DNA from: Lacipirellulaceae bacterium
GTDB taxonomy: Bacteria > Planctomycetota > Planctomycetia > Pirellulales > Lacipirellulaceae
Direction of reading: 5' to 3'
Length of the DNA stretch: 64,000 bases
NCBI GenBank assembly: GCA_040218535.1
Contig: JAVJRG010000010.1
Coordinates: 310,001-374,000, forward strand
Shown: in pieces, positions 17,666-27,125 of the stretch
Layout of the letters: each line of letters starts with the position of its first letter
Position numbering within the stretch: the stretch's first letter is position 1
Program-made: the position numbers and the translations under genes
Notes under the pieces: model-generated
The model's database searches: none
Told to the model about the DNA's origin: nothing
What the model saw: only the letters and a program-made list of their open reading frames with translations

Positions 17666-17813
17666 TGTCAACGAATTGCACGAATCTCACGAATAGCCCT
17701 AACGCATCAGACGCCTGTCAGATGCTGACAACTCAACGAGGCACGACAAGTTGTAGCTACTTGAAGAGGATCAACGCAACAACCATTTGTGCGATTCGTT
17801 CAATTCGTTGACA
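17666..17813. repeat. 29-bp imperfect inverted repeat, CACGAAT type
   Basis: The left arm 17666-17694 and right arm 17785-17813 are reverse complements at 26 of 29 positions. The arm (TGTCAACGAATTGCACGAAT...) aligns with the arm of the element at 15540-15711 with CACGGAT changed to CACGAAT, so the two belong to one family. It fills the gap between the DUF1501 gene and the TIGR03032 gene on the same strand. Confidence 0.8.
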
Positions 17814-17819
17814 GAAACC

Positions 17820-19301
17820 TTACGCGACGATCTCATTGACCACGCGAGCTTTGATCACACCCGTGAGTTTCTGGTCGAGACCCTGCGACGGGAAAATGAG
17901 CTTTTCGTGGTTGATGCCCAAGAGGTGCATCAGCGTCGCGTGCATGTCACGGACATGGACCGACTCGCCGACCGTCGCATACCCAACCGGGTCTGTCTCG
18001 CCGTAGCTAAATCCGGGCTTGACTCCTCCACCTGCCATCCAGAGCGTAAAGGCATTCGGATGATGGTCACGGCCCACGAACTTCATTTCCGCTCCACCAC
18101 GGTTTTCACGCATCGGTGTCCGACCGAACTCACCCGACCAGACAACGAGTGTATCTTCGAGCAGGCCCCGTTGTTCGAGATCGAGAAGCAGGGCAGACAT
18201 GGGCTGATCGATGTCCTTACACTTGCGTTTGAAGCCGTGATTAATCGCTTCGCTCTCGGCAGCCCCGTGAGCGTCCCAACCCCAATCAAACAGTTGCACG
18301 TATCTCACGCCGCGTTCCACTAAACGACGCGCCAAAAGGCAATTGTTGGCGAAGCTCTCCTTGCCCGGCTCGGAGCCGTAGAGATCTTTGATGTGCTGTG
18401 GCTCGTCGTTCAAGTCCATCGCATCGGTAGCGCTCATTTGCATGCGATACGCCATTTCGTACTGCGCAATCCGTGTGACGGTTTCAGGGTCGTTGAACTC
18501 CTGATAAGTCTGTCGATTCACATCATTAATCGCATCAACGATACTGCCACGCAAGTCAGTGTCGATGCCCTTGGGGTTCGACAAGAACAACACCGGGTCG
18601 CCCTGCGAACGGCATTGCACGCCCTGATAGACCGAGGGCAAGAAGCCTGATCCCCAAGTGCTTTTGCCCGCGCTGGGAAACTTACCGCCGGAGAGCAGCA
18701 CCACGTAGCCGGGAAGGTTTTGGTTTTCCGACCCCAGGCCATAAGTGACCCAGGAGCCAATCGAACCGTAACCCAGATTCTGGTTCCCAGTGTGGATCAA
18801 CAACTGTGCCGGGCCGTGATTGAATTGGTCGGTCTGCATGTTTCTCACAAAGCAGACCTTGTCGACTACTTTCGCGAAGTGCGGCAAGCGGTCCGACAGC
18901 CAAGTGCCCGATTCGCCATGCTGGGCAAACTTAAACTGAGGTCCAAGCAGCTTCGGCACGCCGCGGATGAACGCAAACCGCTGCCCCTCCATCAACGAAG
19001 CGGGGCAATCCTCCCCATCGAGTCGGGCCAACTCCGGCTTGTGCTCGAAAAGGTCCAACTGGCTCGGAGCTCCCGCCATATGCAGGAAAATCACTCGCTT
19101 CGCACGCGGTTTGAAATGCGGATCGAGTGGCGCCAACGGCTTTGCTGGATTTCGCTGGATGGGAGAAGCAGAGCCGAGCGAGTTTTCTGCCAAAAGACCT
19201 GCCAGACCAAAACCACCCAAACCGGCAACACAATCTCTGAGGAAGTGCCGTCGCGTGGCTTGTTCGACCGTCAGCTTGGCCAAATGTTCCTGATGATTCA
19301 T
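17820..19301 (-). CDS. DUF1501 protein (secreted sulfatase-like fold)
   Basis: A 493-residue protein. A twin-arginine-type export signal is present (ATRRHFLRDCVAGLGGFGLAG, arginines 17-18). Family marks follow: AKRVIFLHMAGAPSQLDLFEHKP, TGNQNLGYGSIGSWVTYGLGSENQNLPG, VRYVQLFDWGWDAHG, VVWSGEFGRTP and GRDHHPNAFTLWMAGGGVKPG. DUF1501 proteins are abundant in planctomycetes and have an alkaline-phosphatase/sulfatase-like fold; their substrates are not firmly known. It overlaps the upstream PSCyt1 gene by ATGA, the usual pairing of the two families, so they likely form one exported system. Confidence 0.93.
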   Translation of the reverse strand: MNHQEHLAKLTVEQATRRHFLRDCVAGLGGFGLAGLLAENSLGSASPIQRNPAKPLAPLDPHFKPRAKRVIFLHMAGAPSQLDLFEHKPELARLDGEDCPASLMEGQRFAFIRGVPKLLGPQFKFAQHGESGTWLSDRLPHFAKVVDKVCFVRNMQTDQFNHGPAQLLIHTGNQNLGYGSIGSWVTYGLGSENQNLPGYVVLLSGGKFPSAGKSTWGSGFLPSVYQGVQCRSQGDPVLFLSNPKGIDTDLRGSIVDAINDVNRQTYQEFNDPETVTRIAQYEMAYRMQMSATDAMDLNDEPQHIKDLYGSEPGKESFANNCLLARRLVERGVRYVQLFDWGWDAHGAAESEAINHGFKRKCKDIDQPMSALLLDLEQRGLLEDTLVVWSGEFGRTPMRENRGGAEMKFVGRDHHPNAFTLWMAGGGVKPGFSYGETDPVGYATVGESVHVRDMHATLMHLLGINHEKLIFPSQGLDQKLTGVIKARVVNEIVA

Positions 19302-22225
19302 CGAGATAGGACCTCATCCAAATTCAACATCGCGTTGGCGACGATCGTCATCGCGAATTCTTCGCGTGTTTCCGCCAGTTGCCTGGCAGCGTCGGGATCG
19401 TCATCGAATTTCGCGAGAGCCGTTTCATAAAGTTCAACCAGTCGACCAAGCTTGTCCGCTCCAATCTCTTGCCCAACGGCTAGGGCGTAACCCGCGGCAA
19501 TGCTATCCTGGGGTGACTGCTCGATTTCGGTTATCCGTTTCGCAAACTCTTGAGCCAACTCGACAAACGCTTCGTCGTTCAGCGTCACTAAGGCTTGCAG
19601 CGGAGTGTTGGTTGTTATGCGTCGCAGCGAGCAAACCTCGCGGCTGGGCATGTCGAAGGTGATAAAGCTGGGATAGCCGCTGGTTCGTTTCCAATAGGTA
19701 TAAATCGCACGGCGGTAGCGGTTCTCTCCTTCGGAGACTTCCCACTTGGCACCGCTATAAACTGATCGCCAAATGCCGTCCGGTTGCGGCGGCATCACTG
19801 GCTTACCGTACATTTTGCGGGAGAGCTTGCCAGAGAAAAGCAACGCCTGATCACGCACCATCTCTGCCGTGAGACGTTGCCGCGGACCGCGGGCGAGCAA
19901 GCGGTTCTGGCGGTCTCGCTCGACTTTCTCTGGGGTGGCGTGGCTCGATTGGCGGTAGGTTGCTGAGAGAACGATGCTGCGCAGCAGTTTCTTCACACTC
20001 CACTGATGGTCGTTCTGGAATCTTAGCGCGAGGTGATCAAGCAACTCGGGATGAGAGGGCAGGGTACCGGAGGTGCCGAAGTCTTCGACCGTCTCAACAA
20101 TTCCCATCCCAAACAGTTGCTCCCATAGTCGGTTGACCATGACACGAGCGGTCAGCGGATTCTCTTTGGAAACAAGCCAGCGTGCCATCGCCAAGCGGTC
20201 TGCTGATTCCTCGGGCAAGCTACCGAATAAGGCCGGAATGTCGGACTCAACCTCTTCGCCCTTGTCGAGCCAATTACCACGGGTGAATACGAAGCTGCGC
20301 CGCTGCAGCTCATCGGGAAGCTCCGCCATGACTGGCAACTTGATGCCTTCAATGGCATTGCGCTGCTTCTTCACCTCCGCGAGTTCGCTTTGGAGTTCTC
20401 GAAACCCGTCGTCAGAAAGCAGCTCCGTCCAACGCTTGCTGTCCGAGACGGAAAACTGTCCCCGCTGGATACAGAGCGCGATCGCCCCAGTTGCGGACAT
20501 ACTAAAACGCATCGAAAGACGAAGTCCGCTGCCCGGAGGAACGGGCACAGGTTGGCTGGTAACAAACACTCCGTAGCGTGGGAATGAAATCTTCGTGTGG
20601 TCCGCCCAACCTTCGCCGTTGTGTTCGAGGCTTTTCTTTGGGTCGAACTTCGGGTGCGGCTCGTCGCAGAAAGCATCGGCGAATTTGACTTCGCTGATCT
20701 CCTTTCCGTTCTCGTCAATCAAATGCACCCGGAGGATGCTCAGCACGAATCCCATCTCAGGGGTGCGGATCGCAGCTTCTAAGTCTTTCGGCAACGCGTC
20801 GATTCTCAGAGCGGTCAGTTCGCGGATCCCTTCGGGCAGCTTCGTATCAATTGTGTATGTAGAGTTCGCGGTGATCGTGCCCTCGGCTATCACCTCGCTG
20901 ATCTTTTGGGACGAATCCGTTGCTATCTTTAGTTGCGTCTGACCTGTCGAATCGGCTTTGCTGATTTCAGCCGGATTCCAAACATTGGCGTCTTGAGCAA
21001 TCGCGTCAGTCTGCTGGAAAATCGCCTCGCGTAATCCGGCAGCTTTGGCATCGAGTTCGTCAGCACGCTGCCAGTCCTCTTGCTTCGCGGGTACGTTTGC
21101 GACAGGGAACTCATCTGGCTGATCCATGTCGCGGCTCGTGTTGAACAATGACAGGAACTTGTAGTACTCGTCATGGCGAATCGGATCGTACGGATGCGAG
21201 TGACATTGCACGCAGCGGAAAGTTGTGGCTCCCCAGACCTGCCACGTGGTATTCACCCGATCAATCACTGCCGCGGTGCGAAATTCCTCGTCGTCGGTGC
21301 CCCCTTCGGTATTCGTTTGCGTATTGCGATGGAACGCGGTGGCGATGCGATCTTCAAGCGTCGCCTCGGAGAGTAAATCGCCGGCGAGTTGTTTAATTGT
21401 AAACTCGTCGAACGGCATGTCGTCGTTGAAAGCACGAATGAGCCAATCGCGATAAGGCCAGATGTTGCGGTGCGGGTCCTTCTCATACCCCATCGTGTCA
21501 GCGTACCGGGCCAGGTCGAGCCACATCGAAGCCCAACGCTCGCCATAAGCGGACGAGGCGAGCAGTCGATCGACCACCTTCTCGTAAGCATCGACTGAAT
21601 CGTCACTCTTAAACGACTCGTACTCCTCCGCAGTTGGCGGAAGCCCTGTCAGGTCGAGAGTCGCGCGTCGCAACCATGAGGCACGGTTTCCCTCCCCGGC
21701 GGGCTTCAACCCTTCCTCGTCCAGACGGGCAAGGATGAAATGGTCCATGGCGTTTCTCGGCCAATTCTTGTCGCTGACTCTCGGTGGCTCTGTGGTTTCT
21801 GGTAATACGAAAGCCCAATGTTCCTGCCATTTGGCTCCTTGCTCAATCCACCGCTTCAATAGAGCGACGTCGTGCGGCGCGAGTGCCGGTCCGTGTTCCG
21901 CGGGTGGCATGCGGAAGTCAGGGTCGGGATCGGAAACGCGCTCGATCAAGTACGAGGAATCGACGTCGCCAGGGACGATGGCACGTTCGCCGGAGTCTCC
22001 TTCACCGATTGCTGATTCTCGATAGATGAAAGAGACGCCGCTCGCCTCCTTCACACCACCGTGGCAGGCAACGCAGTGCTTCGCGAAGATGGGTCGGATA
22101 TGTTCGTTGAAGCTGACCTCTCGCGGAAAACCTTCGCTCGAGTCACTCTCCGCCTGGGTCCTCGACAAGTCGAGACCACTGAAGAGAGCAAGTAGGATAG
22201 CAAGCCTGTGGGAAACAGAATTCAT
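19298..22225 (-). CDS. planctomycete cytochrome c / DUF1549 / DUF1553 protein with an inserted domain
   Basis: A 975-residue exported protein. A signal peptide covers about 1-25. The N-terminal PSCyt1 haem domain has CVACH at C51-C54-H55. DUF1549 follows ([60 protein letters not shown] has a second C-x-x-C-H). DUF1553 is at the C-terminus ([49 protein letters not shown]). Between DUF1549 and DUF1553 lies an insert of roughly 200 residues of beta-strand type, absent from the 779-residue relative at 56386. The haem motifs suggest periplasmic electron transfer; the partner is the overlapping DUF1501 gene. Substrate is not known. Confidence 0.93.
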   Translation of the reverse strand: MNSVSHRLAILLALFSGLDLSRTQAESDSSEGFPREVSFNEHIRPIFAKHCVACHGGVKEASGVSFIYRESAIGEGDSGERAIVPGDVDSSYLIERVSDPDPDFRMPPAEHGPALAPHDVALLKRWIEQGAKWQEHWAFVLPETTEPPRVSDKNWPRNAMDHFILARLDEEGLKPAGEGNRASWLRRATLDLTGLPPTAEEYESFKSDDSVDAYEKVVDRLLASSAYGERWASMWLDLARYADTMGYEKDPHRNIWPYRDWLIRAFNDDMPFDEFTIKQLAGDLLSEATLEDRIATAFHRNTQTNTEGGTDDEEFRTAAVIDRVNTTWQVWGATTFRCVQCHSHPYDPIRHDEYYKFLSLFNTSRDMDQPDEFPVANVPAKQEDWQRADELDAKAAGLREAIFQQTDAIAQDANVWNPAEISKADSTGQTQLKIATDSSQKISEVIAEGTITANSTYTIDTKLPEGIRELTALRIDALPKDLEAAIRTPEMGFVLSILRVHLIDENGKEISEVKFADAFCDEPHPKFDPKKSLEHNGEGWADHTKISFPRYGVFVTSQPVPVPPGSGLRLSMRFSMSATGAIALCIQRGQFSVSDSKRWTELLSDDGFRELQSELAEVKKQRNAIEGIKLPVMAELPDELQRRSFVFTRGNWLDKGEEVESDIPALFGSLPEESADRLAMARWLVSKENPLTARVMVNRLWEQLFGMGIVETVEDFGTSGTLPSHPELLDHLALRFQNDHQWSVKKLLRSIVLSATYRQSSHATPEKVERDRQNRLLARGPRQRLTAEMVRDQALLFSGKLSRKMYGKPVMPPQPDGIWRSVYSGAKWEVSEGENRYRRAIYTYWKRTSGYPSFITFDMPSREVCSLRRITTNTPLQALVTLNDEAFVELAQEFAKRITEIEQSPQDSIAAGYALAVGQEIGADKLGRLVELYETALAKFDDDPDAARQLAETREEFAMTIVANAMLNLDEVLSR

Positions 22226-22541
22226 CGGTAGCTTTAGGAGATAGGCAAACGCTTAGATTGGAGTCGTCTGCTAGGAAGCTGCGATCTCAAGGCGAGCGCA
22301 GCTACAAACTCTCATTCTAACAGGAATGCTCTGGGTGGCAGTGGAATGTGAGTTCGCGTTCTAGTGTAAGTGTCATACAACGGCAAAATTGGACAGATTG
22401 TCTGCACCAGGTAACTCCCAAAACCGCTGATATTTCATCAAATTCATCTCTGAATTGTGCAGGCCTAGCTGCGAAACGTAATTTGCTATACTACGCACTC
22501 GACAAGCCTGAGACTATCCAACGAAAGAGATCAATCTAAGT
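22226..22541. other. intergenic region between divergent PSCyt1 and galE genes
   Basis: 316 bases that must hold promoters for both directions. A TATACT at about 22489-22494 could be a -10 box for galE, but no matching -35 box at the right spacing was seen. No gene or clear structure. Confidence 0.4.
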
Positions 22542-23525
22542 ATGAATGTGCTTTTAACCGGCGGCGCAGGATATGTAGGATCGCACGCAGCCAGAATGCT
22601 TCGCCTGGCAGGGCACGAGGCTTGGGTCTACGACAATCTCAGCTACGGCCATCGTCAAGCGGTCCCTGCGGACCGCTTCATCGAAGGCGACCTCATGAAT
22701 GGTGCCCAGCTAGCGGCTGCTTTTCGCGACCACCAGATCGATGCCGTCATGCACTTCGCGGCCTTTGCTTATGTCGGCGAGTCAGTTTCCGACCCCGCGA
22801 AGTATTACCAGAACAATGTTGTTGGGACGCTCTCACTGCTAGAAGCAATGCGGGCGACCAACGTCAAGAAAATCGTCTTCTCCAGCACATGTGCGACTTA
22901 CGGAATCCCTGAGATTGTCCCAATCACCGAGGCTGAAAAACAAGCGCCAATCAACCCTTACGGTTTTACCAAACTCGTCATCGAGCACGCCCTGAAGGAC
23001 TACGCAGCCGCTTACGGTTTCGGCTATGCCGCGCTCCGCTACTTCAATGCCTCGGGTGCTGCCGATGATGGATCGATTGGTGAAGATCATTCGCCCGAGA
23101 CGCATTTGATTCCACTGGTCCTCGATGTTGCCCTGGGGAAACGCGAGGAGATCAAGATCTTCGGCGACGACTACGACACGCCCGACGGGACTTGCATCCG
23201 CGATTACATTCACGTGGACGATCTGGCGACCGCACACATCGCCGCGCTCCAGCGGCTAGAACCTGGTAAAGGGCTTTGCTTGAACCTGGGCACTGGAGAA
23301 GGAGCCAGCGTGAAGGAAGTGATCGACGCCTGCCGCGAAGTAACAGGACATGAGATCCCCGCTACAACGGTCGATCGCCGCCCAGGGGACCCTGACAGGC
23401 TTGTCGCCGACGCACGTCTCGCTCGTAAGACCCTCGACTGGGAGCCCAAGTATGTCGGCATCAAGCCGATTGTGCAGTCCGCCTGGGAGTGGCATCGCGA
23501 CCATCCGAACGGGTTTGAGCAATAG
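22542..23525 (+). CDS. galE: UDP-glucose 4-epimerase
   Basis: A 327-residue extended SDR. The N-terminal GGAGYVGSH binds NAD. FAAFAYVGESVSDPAKYYQNNV is the classic GalE stretch, with the catalytic serine-threonine in FSSTCATYG and the catalytic YGFTK. YFNASGAADDGSIGEDH and the C-terminal RRPGDPDRLVAD are family signatures. It interconverts UDP-glucose and UDP-galactose for polysaccharide and glycan synthesis. Length is normal. Its last 65 bases overlap the end of a convergent GNAT gene. Confidence 0.96.
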   Translation: MNVLLTGGAGYVGSHAARMLRLAGHEAWVYDNLSYGHRQAVPADRFIEGDLMNGAQLAAAFRDHQIDAVMHFAAFAYVGESVSDPAKYYQNNVVGTLSLLEAMRATNVKKIVFSSTCATYGIPEIVPITEAEKQAPINPYGFTKLVIEHALKDYAAAYGFGYAALRYFNASGAADDGSIGEDHSPETHLIPLVLDVALGKREEIKIFGDDYDTPDGTCIRDYIHVDDLATAHIAALQRLEPGKGLCLNLGTGEGASVKEVIDACREVTGHEIPATTVDRRPGDPDRLVADARLARKTLDWEPKYVGIKPIVQSAWEWHRDHPNGFEQ

Positions 23526-24198
23526 GGTCGCAACGCTTCGAACTTCTAGCCCGAAGCTCCGAAATGCTCTTCCCTGCACGAACATCAATTGCTTTGGCGT
23601 CTGCGGTGACCTTCAGGACGGTTTCGCCGGCTGCTCCCGCAACAAAGATTCGCCCAACAGGCCGAAAGCCAACGCGTTGGTGATTCTCTAATTCCTTTTT
23701 GTCATTCCATTCCGCCGTCGAAAGCAGCGTATTGATTCCTCGGCTGTTGAATGTTCGCAAAGCATGCTGCTGAATCAACCCAATGAGTCCACGAGCTTGA
23801 AATTTCGGGTGGGTGAAGCCTTTATAGAGAAAAACCATGCTTCTTGGATAAGTCAGCGCTACGCCTGAAGCATCATCCGCTCCGCGGTTGAGTTTCGCGG
23901 CCACTCCTTCAAAAGCATACCAAGCATAAGCGGCGAGCTGATTATCGACGAATGCAGCTAAGCATTCATGACTGGCCCTCCGCAGACGGTCAGCATCTTC
24001 TGCGGCAAGTTGGTAGTCGGGCAACAGGCTATGCGAGCGAACGTCTTGTTCCGAGAGTCGTCGCAGAGCAACGTCGCCAGGCGTTCGCTTGGCTCTGAGA
24101 TCCTTCGCCTCCAGGGTCATCAACCAAGTAATGTCAAGCGTGACAAACTTTTGCAAGCTCTTGTAGAGAAGAGATATTGGCTGTGGAGGCGGCAGCAT
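23461..24198 (-). CDS. GNAT-like acetyltransferase
   Basis: A 245-residue protein. The central part is GNAT-like: VALRRLSEQDV, CLAAFVDNQLAAYAWYAF, the SMVFLYKGFTHPKFQARGLIGLIQQ acetyl-CoA-binding stretch (P-x-F-Q-A-R-G) and a final GFRPVG. An N-terminal extension (LYKSLQKFVTLDITWLMTLEA) also appears in related planctomycete proteins, so the longer start is kept, though an ATG at 24120 is possible and neither start has a clear Shine-Dalgarno site. The last ~20 residues are encoded opposite the 3' end of galE and look like chance sequence (Arg, Ser, Thr rich), suggesting that an original stop was lost. Substrate unknown. Confidence 0.7.
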   Translation of the reverse strand: MLPPPQPISLLYKSLQKFVTLDITWLMTLEAKDLRAKRTPGDVALRRLSEQDVRSHSLLPDYQLAAEDADRLRRASHECLAAFVDNQLAAYAWYAFEGVAAKLNRGADDASGVALTYPRSMVFLYKGFTHPKFQARGLIGLIQQHALRTFNSRGINTLLSTAEWNDKKELENHQRVGFRPVGRIFVAGAAGETVLKVTADAKAIDVRAGKSISELRARSSKRCDPIAQTRSDGRDATPRRTAQSA

Positions 24199-24226
24199 CG
24201 CTTAAAGTCCGACCGGCTGAAAAGAC

Positions 24227-24257
24227 CGCAGGGAACGCTTTCAGGGCGTTCCCTGCG
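24227..24257. repeat. 12-bp perfect hairpin CGCAGGGAACGC
   Basis: CGCAGGGAACGC at 24227-24238 pairs exactly with GCGTTCCCTGCG at 24246-24257 around a 7-base loop. It lies between two minus-strand genes, 35 bases past the stop of the upstream cupin-like gene and just before the GNAT start. It may end the cupin transcript, but no T tract is present. Confidence 0.6.
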
Positions 24258-24291
24258 AGAAACTTGAGAAAACCAAACGCCGAGCGTCATC

Positions 24292-25293
24292 TCAGCTGGC
24301 CACTGGCTCCAACTCTTCGTGAGGAGCAACCACAGCATGCTCTTGACCTTCGAGAATCCGGTACCCGTGCGGAGCGTTCGCATCGACCACGAAGCTCTTC
24401 GGATAAACGAATTGTTCCTTTTCTTTGCCAGCGAATTTGTCCGCGTAGCGGAAGGCACGCGCTAACCACTGCTTGCTGTGGGCGATCGGTCCGTCGACTT
24501 CGATACTCCTCGGCGTCACGCCAAAGCTCTTGCGAAGGTGATAGTTCGCGTTGTGAACGTTCAATCGACGACGGGCACGGGCATTCTTATGCTCAGTCGA
24601 GAGCGAAACGTTCAACCCCTCCAAGTTCCTCACACGATGCGGCGTCAGTTGAGGCCACGTGATCAGTTCGCCAGGCTTGGCATCGAAAACCAAAGCGTAG
24701 CGATCGTAGTCCGTACTGTAAGGGACATCCTCAGACCATTCGCCTGAGCAAACCTTCTCTAGCACTTCGATGGAGGCAAATCGCGTATCAAACGGAGGAT
24801 AGACCCAAACACGCTTCGAACCACGGATATGCCAGAGCATGTTTACTGGCATATCGACGTGGTAGGGAACCCAAGCCGTTGGCGAGGAAAGCAAGAGATT
24901 CGCTGTGCGATTCTCCGCTTTGAAGCCTGACTTGTTCTGTTCGATCTCGTCGTACATCGAATGAATGGCTGCAGCGTGCTCAGGATGGAAATCCAACAGC
25001 CGACGAATGTTCACCCAGAGCTGGCCGCTCTTGAGGAGTTCTACCAACTCTGCCCCAGACTCACCATCACGATGTCCCTCACGCCAATCAAAGACGTTCG
25101 GGTCAACGCCCATCGTGCTGACACCAAGATGTTCGGGGGGATGCGAGTCGATTATTTCCGCCAATGCTTCGTCGGAAAACAAACCTGTTTCTTCCAGCTT
25201 GTGCCGAGCGACCAACACGCCCTCTTCAACCGTGTCGAAAGTTTTCTGTGTCCAGTTTTCAAGTAGCGATTGATTGTTCGATGGGGTCGACAT
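24292..25293 (-). CDS. cupin-like (JmjC-related) putative Fe(II)/2-oxoglutarate oxygenase
   Basis: A 333-residue protein. The double-stranded beta-helix core carries PYHVDMPVNMLWHIRGSKRVW with H145 and D147, and TPHRVRNLEGLNVSL with H219: an H-x-D...H facial triad as in JmjC and related Fe(II) oxygenases. LWVNIRRLLDFHPEHAAAIHSMY precedes the core. Length and layout resemble cupin-like proteins of the JmjC group that hydroxylate proteins or small molecules. AGGA lies 7 bases before the ATG, so the start is well supported. The substrate is not known; the neighbouring transporter and terpenoid genes on the same strand allow, but do not prove, a metabolic link. Confidence 0.65.
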   Translation of the reverse strand: MSTPSNNQSLLENWTQKTFDTVEEGVLVARHKLEETGLFSDEALAEIIDSHPPEHLGVSTMGVDPNVFDWREGHRDGESGAELVELLKSGQLWVNIRRLLDFHPEHAAAIHSMYDEIEQNKSGFKAENRTANLLLSSPTAWVPYHVDMPVNMLWHIRGSKRVWVYPPFDTRFASIEVLEKVCSGEWSEDVPYSTDYDRYALVFDAKPGELITWPQLTPHRVRNLEGLNVSLSTEHKNARARRRLNVHNANYHLRKSFGVTPRSIEVDGPIAHSKQWLARAFRYADKFAGKEKEQFVYPKSFVVDANAPHGYRILEGQEHAVVAPHEELEPVAS

Positions 25294-25324
25294 GGGCGGT
25301 CCTCACAGGAGAAAGATAAAGTCG

Positions 25325-25356
25325 CCGCGAAAGGGTACGAATGCTACCCGTCGCGG
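25325..25356. other. two-step stem-loop upstream of the cupin-like gene
   Basis: CCGCGA/TCGCGG forms an outer stem and GGGTA/TACCC an inner stem, with a 7-base loop and a small internal loop. On the minus strand it lies about 30 bases before the start codon of the cupin-like gene, within its probable leader, and could be either a leader structure or the end of the preceding symporter transcript. Confidence 0.45.
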
Positions 25357-25520
25357 TCGGTACTGGCAGGGTTTACCGCAAGGCCCATGCCAGTTCACAG
25401 TTTTCCCGCAGAAAGCGGTCGAAACAGGCAAGCAAGGAGCGGGCCCTTGCCTGATTAGTGTGAGAAACCAAACACGATGATGCCGAAACGCGACAACAAA
25501 CGTCCTTGTCACACAGCAGC

Positions 25521-27125
25521 CTAAGCTCGTTCGGCGAAGAACTTCCGCAGCGTCTCTTCTTTCGGCGGCGACGTAATCAGCGAAACGCCCACGAGGGCTG
25601 CTGCGGAGGCTAGGAAGATGCCTGCCACTGGCATCACTTCATAGCCAAACAGATCGATCGCGTAGCTGCGGTTCTTTCCATAGCCTGACTCGCGGAACAG
25701 GTAAAACCAAGCCGCGATGGTGGCGATAACGCAAGCGTACGCCCCCGGTTTGGTTAGCCCACGCCAGTAGACAGCCGCCAGGACGAGGGGAAACAGGCTT
25801 GCAAATCCGCTGAAGCACCACACGCCCAGCGTAAAGACGCTTTTCGCTTCGTAGAGGCTGAACCAGTAGGTCAATGCAACAATGGCGATGATAAACCCGC
25901 GAGTGAGCATCACTTCCTGACGGTCGGTGAAGCGGCCTTTGCCTCCATAGTGGGTCGCAATGTCGTTAGTGAACATGGTGCCAATGCAAAGAAACTGACT
26001 GTCGAGCGAAGACATGATCGCCGCTAAAATCCCAGCGGTTAATAATCCGCCAAGCAGAGGCGAGGTGAGGCTCTTCACCAGTACCGTGAGCACCGCATTG
26101 GGATTCTTGGGGATCGGCACATTGGCAGGAATCAAGTCCGTGGTCGCCCAGACACCAATCAGCACGCAAGGCACCCAAACGATCATGATGAACAGCGGAT
26201 GCGCGACGACTGAAAGGCGGAAACTCTTGGCGCTCTTGGCAGTCAACCAATGCTGGAATAAGTGCGGGAACATCCCTACAGAGAGCGGAATCAAGAGATA
26301 GCTAAAGAACTTGGTCTTCGACATTTCCATCCGCGTGGCCTTCTCGGGCGGAATCGCTTCGCCCAGCTTGCGGAGGTTCGCCAGCAGCGACTCCTCGCCA
26401 CCGAGCCGATTAGCAATCACACAAAACGTGACTACTCCAAGCACCATAAACACGATCGTTTGAAACGCATTCGCCCAGGCAGTGCCGCGCATCCCGCCGA
26501 AAAACACATAACTAAGCACGACACAGCAGACGACTAGAGAGCCGAGGTACTTCGGCACGCCAAAACTGGTTGCCGGAGAATCGGTCTTGAAAGCCTCAAC
26601 ATCAGGAAAAGCACCGGCGGTCATTGTCTGAATCACCGTTCCACTGCCCATGACGCCGATCAGCAAATAAGGAATCACCAAGGAAACAAGGATCGGAAAT
26701 AGGAGCAATCCAATTAAGTCGCTATCCAGTCGGTCACGGAAAAACTGAATTTGAGTCGCGTAACCATATCTCTTCCCAAACGACCAGAGCCGAATGCCGA
26801 CCACGAAGAAGCAAAGCGAATGGATAATGCCGCTGGAGGAAGCCAACATTCCGTACACGCCGACGCCTTCCTTAAACGCTTCGCCCGTCGAACCAAGTAG
26901 AGCGAAGGCGGTCATCGTTGTGCCGAAGATGCTCATCAGCAGCAAGAACGGCCCAATCGAGTGGCTTGCCAACTGGTAGTCACTCTTCGTGCCCGTGAAC
27001 ATGCGACTGGCAAAGAAGCCAAGGCCCACAAGCAGGCAGAGATAACCGAGAATGATCCAGAATTGTGTCAGCCCTGAGGGCGGAGTCTTGGCAGCTTCTG
27101 CCGCTATCAACAAAGGCAAGTTCAT
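25521..27125 (-). CDS. sodium:solute symporter (SSS family)
   Basis: A 534-residue membrane protein with about 13 helices. Family features: FGTTMTAFALLGSTGEAFKEGVGVYG near the N-terminus, the FFGGMRGTAWANAFQTIVFM stretch with the SSS-type G-G-x-x-x-x-W-x-D/A-x-x-Q, the LTAGILAAIMSSLDSQFL conserved SSS signature, and WCFSGFASLFPLVLAAVYWRG. It imports an organic solute with sodium. Substrate cannot be read; the overlapping DUF3311 partner is typical of pantothenate/organic-acid-type members of the family. The DUF3311 gene overlaps its start by ATGA. Confidence 0.92.
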   Translation of the reverse strand: MNLPLLIAAEAAKTPPSGLTQFWIILGYLCLLVGLGFFASRMFTGTKSDYQLASHSIGPFLLLMSIFGTTMTAFALLGSTGEAFKEGVGVYGMLASSSGIIHSLCFFVVGIRLWSFGKRYGYATQIQFFRDRLDSDLIGLLLFPILVSLVIPYLLIGVMGSGTVIQTMTAGAFPDVEAFKTDSPATSFGVPKYLGSLVVCCVVLSYVFFGGMRGTAWANAFQTIVFMVLGVVTFCVIANRLGGEESLLANLRKLGEAIPPEKATRMEMSKTKFFSYLLIPLSVGMFPHLFQHWLTAKSAKSFRLSVVAHPLFIMIVWVPCVLIGVWATTDLIPANVPIPKNPNAVLTVLVKSLTSPLLGGLLTAGILAAIMSSLDSQFLCIGTMFTNDIATHYGGKGRFTDRQEVMLTRGFIIAIVALTYWFSLYEAKSVFTLGVWCFSGFASLFPLVLAAVYWRGLTKPGAYACVIATIAAWFYLFRESGYGKNRSYAIDLFGYEVMPVAGIFLASAAALVGVSLITSPPKEETLRKFFAERA

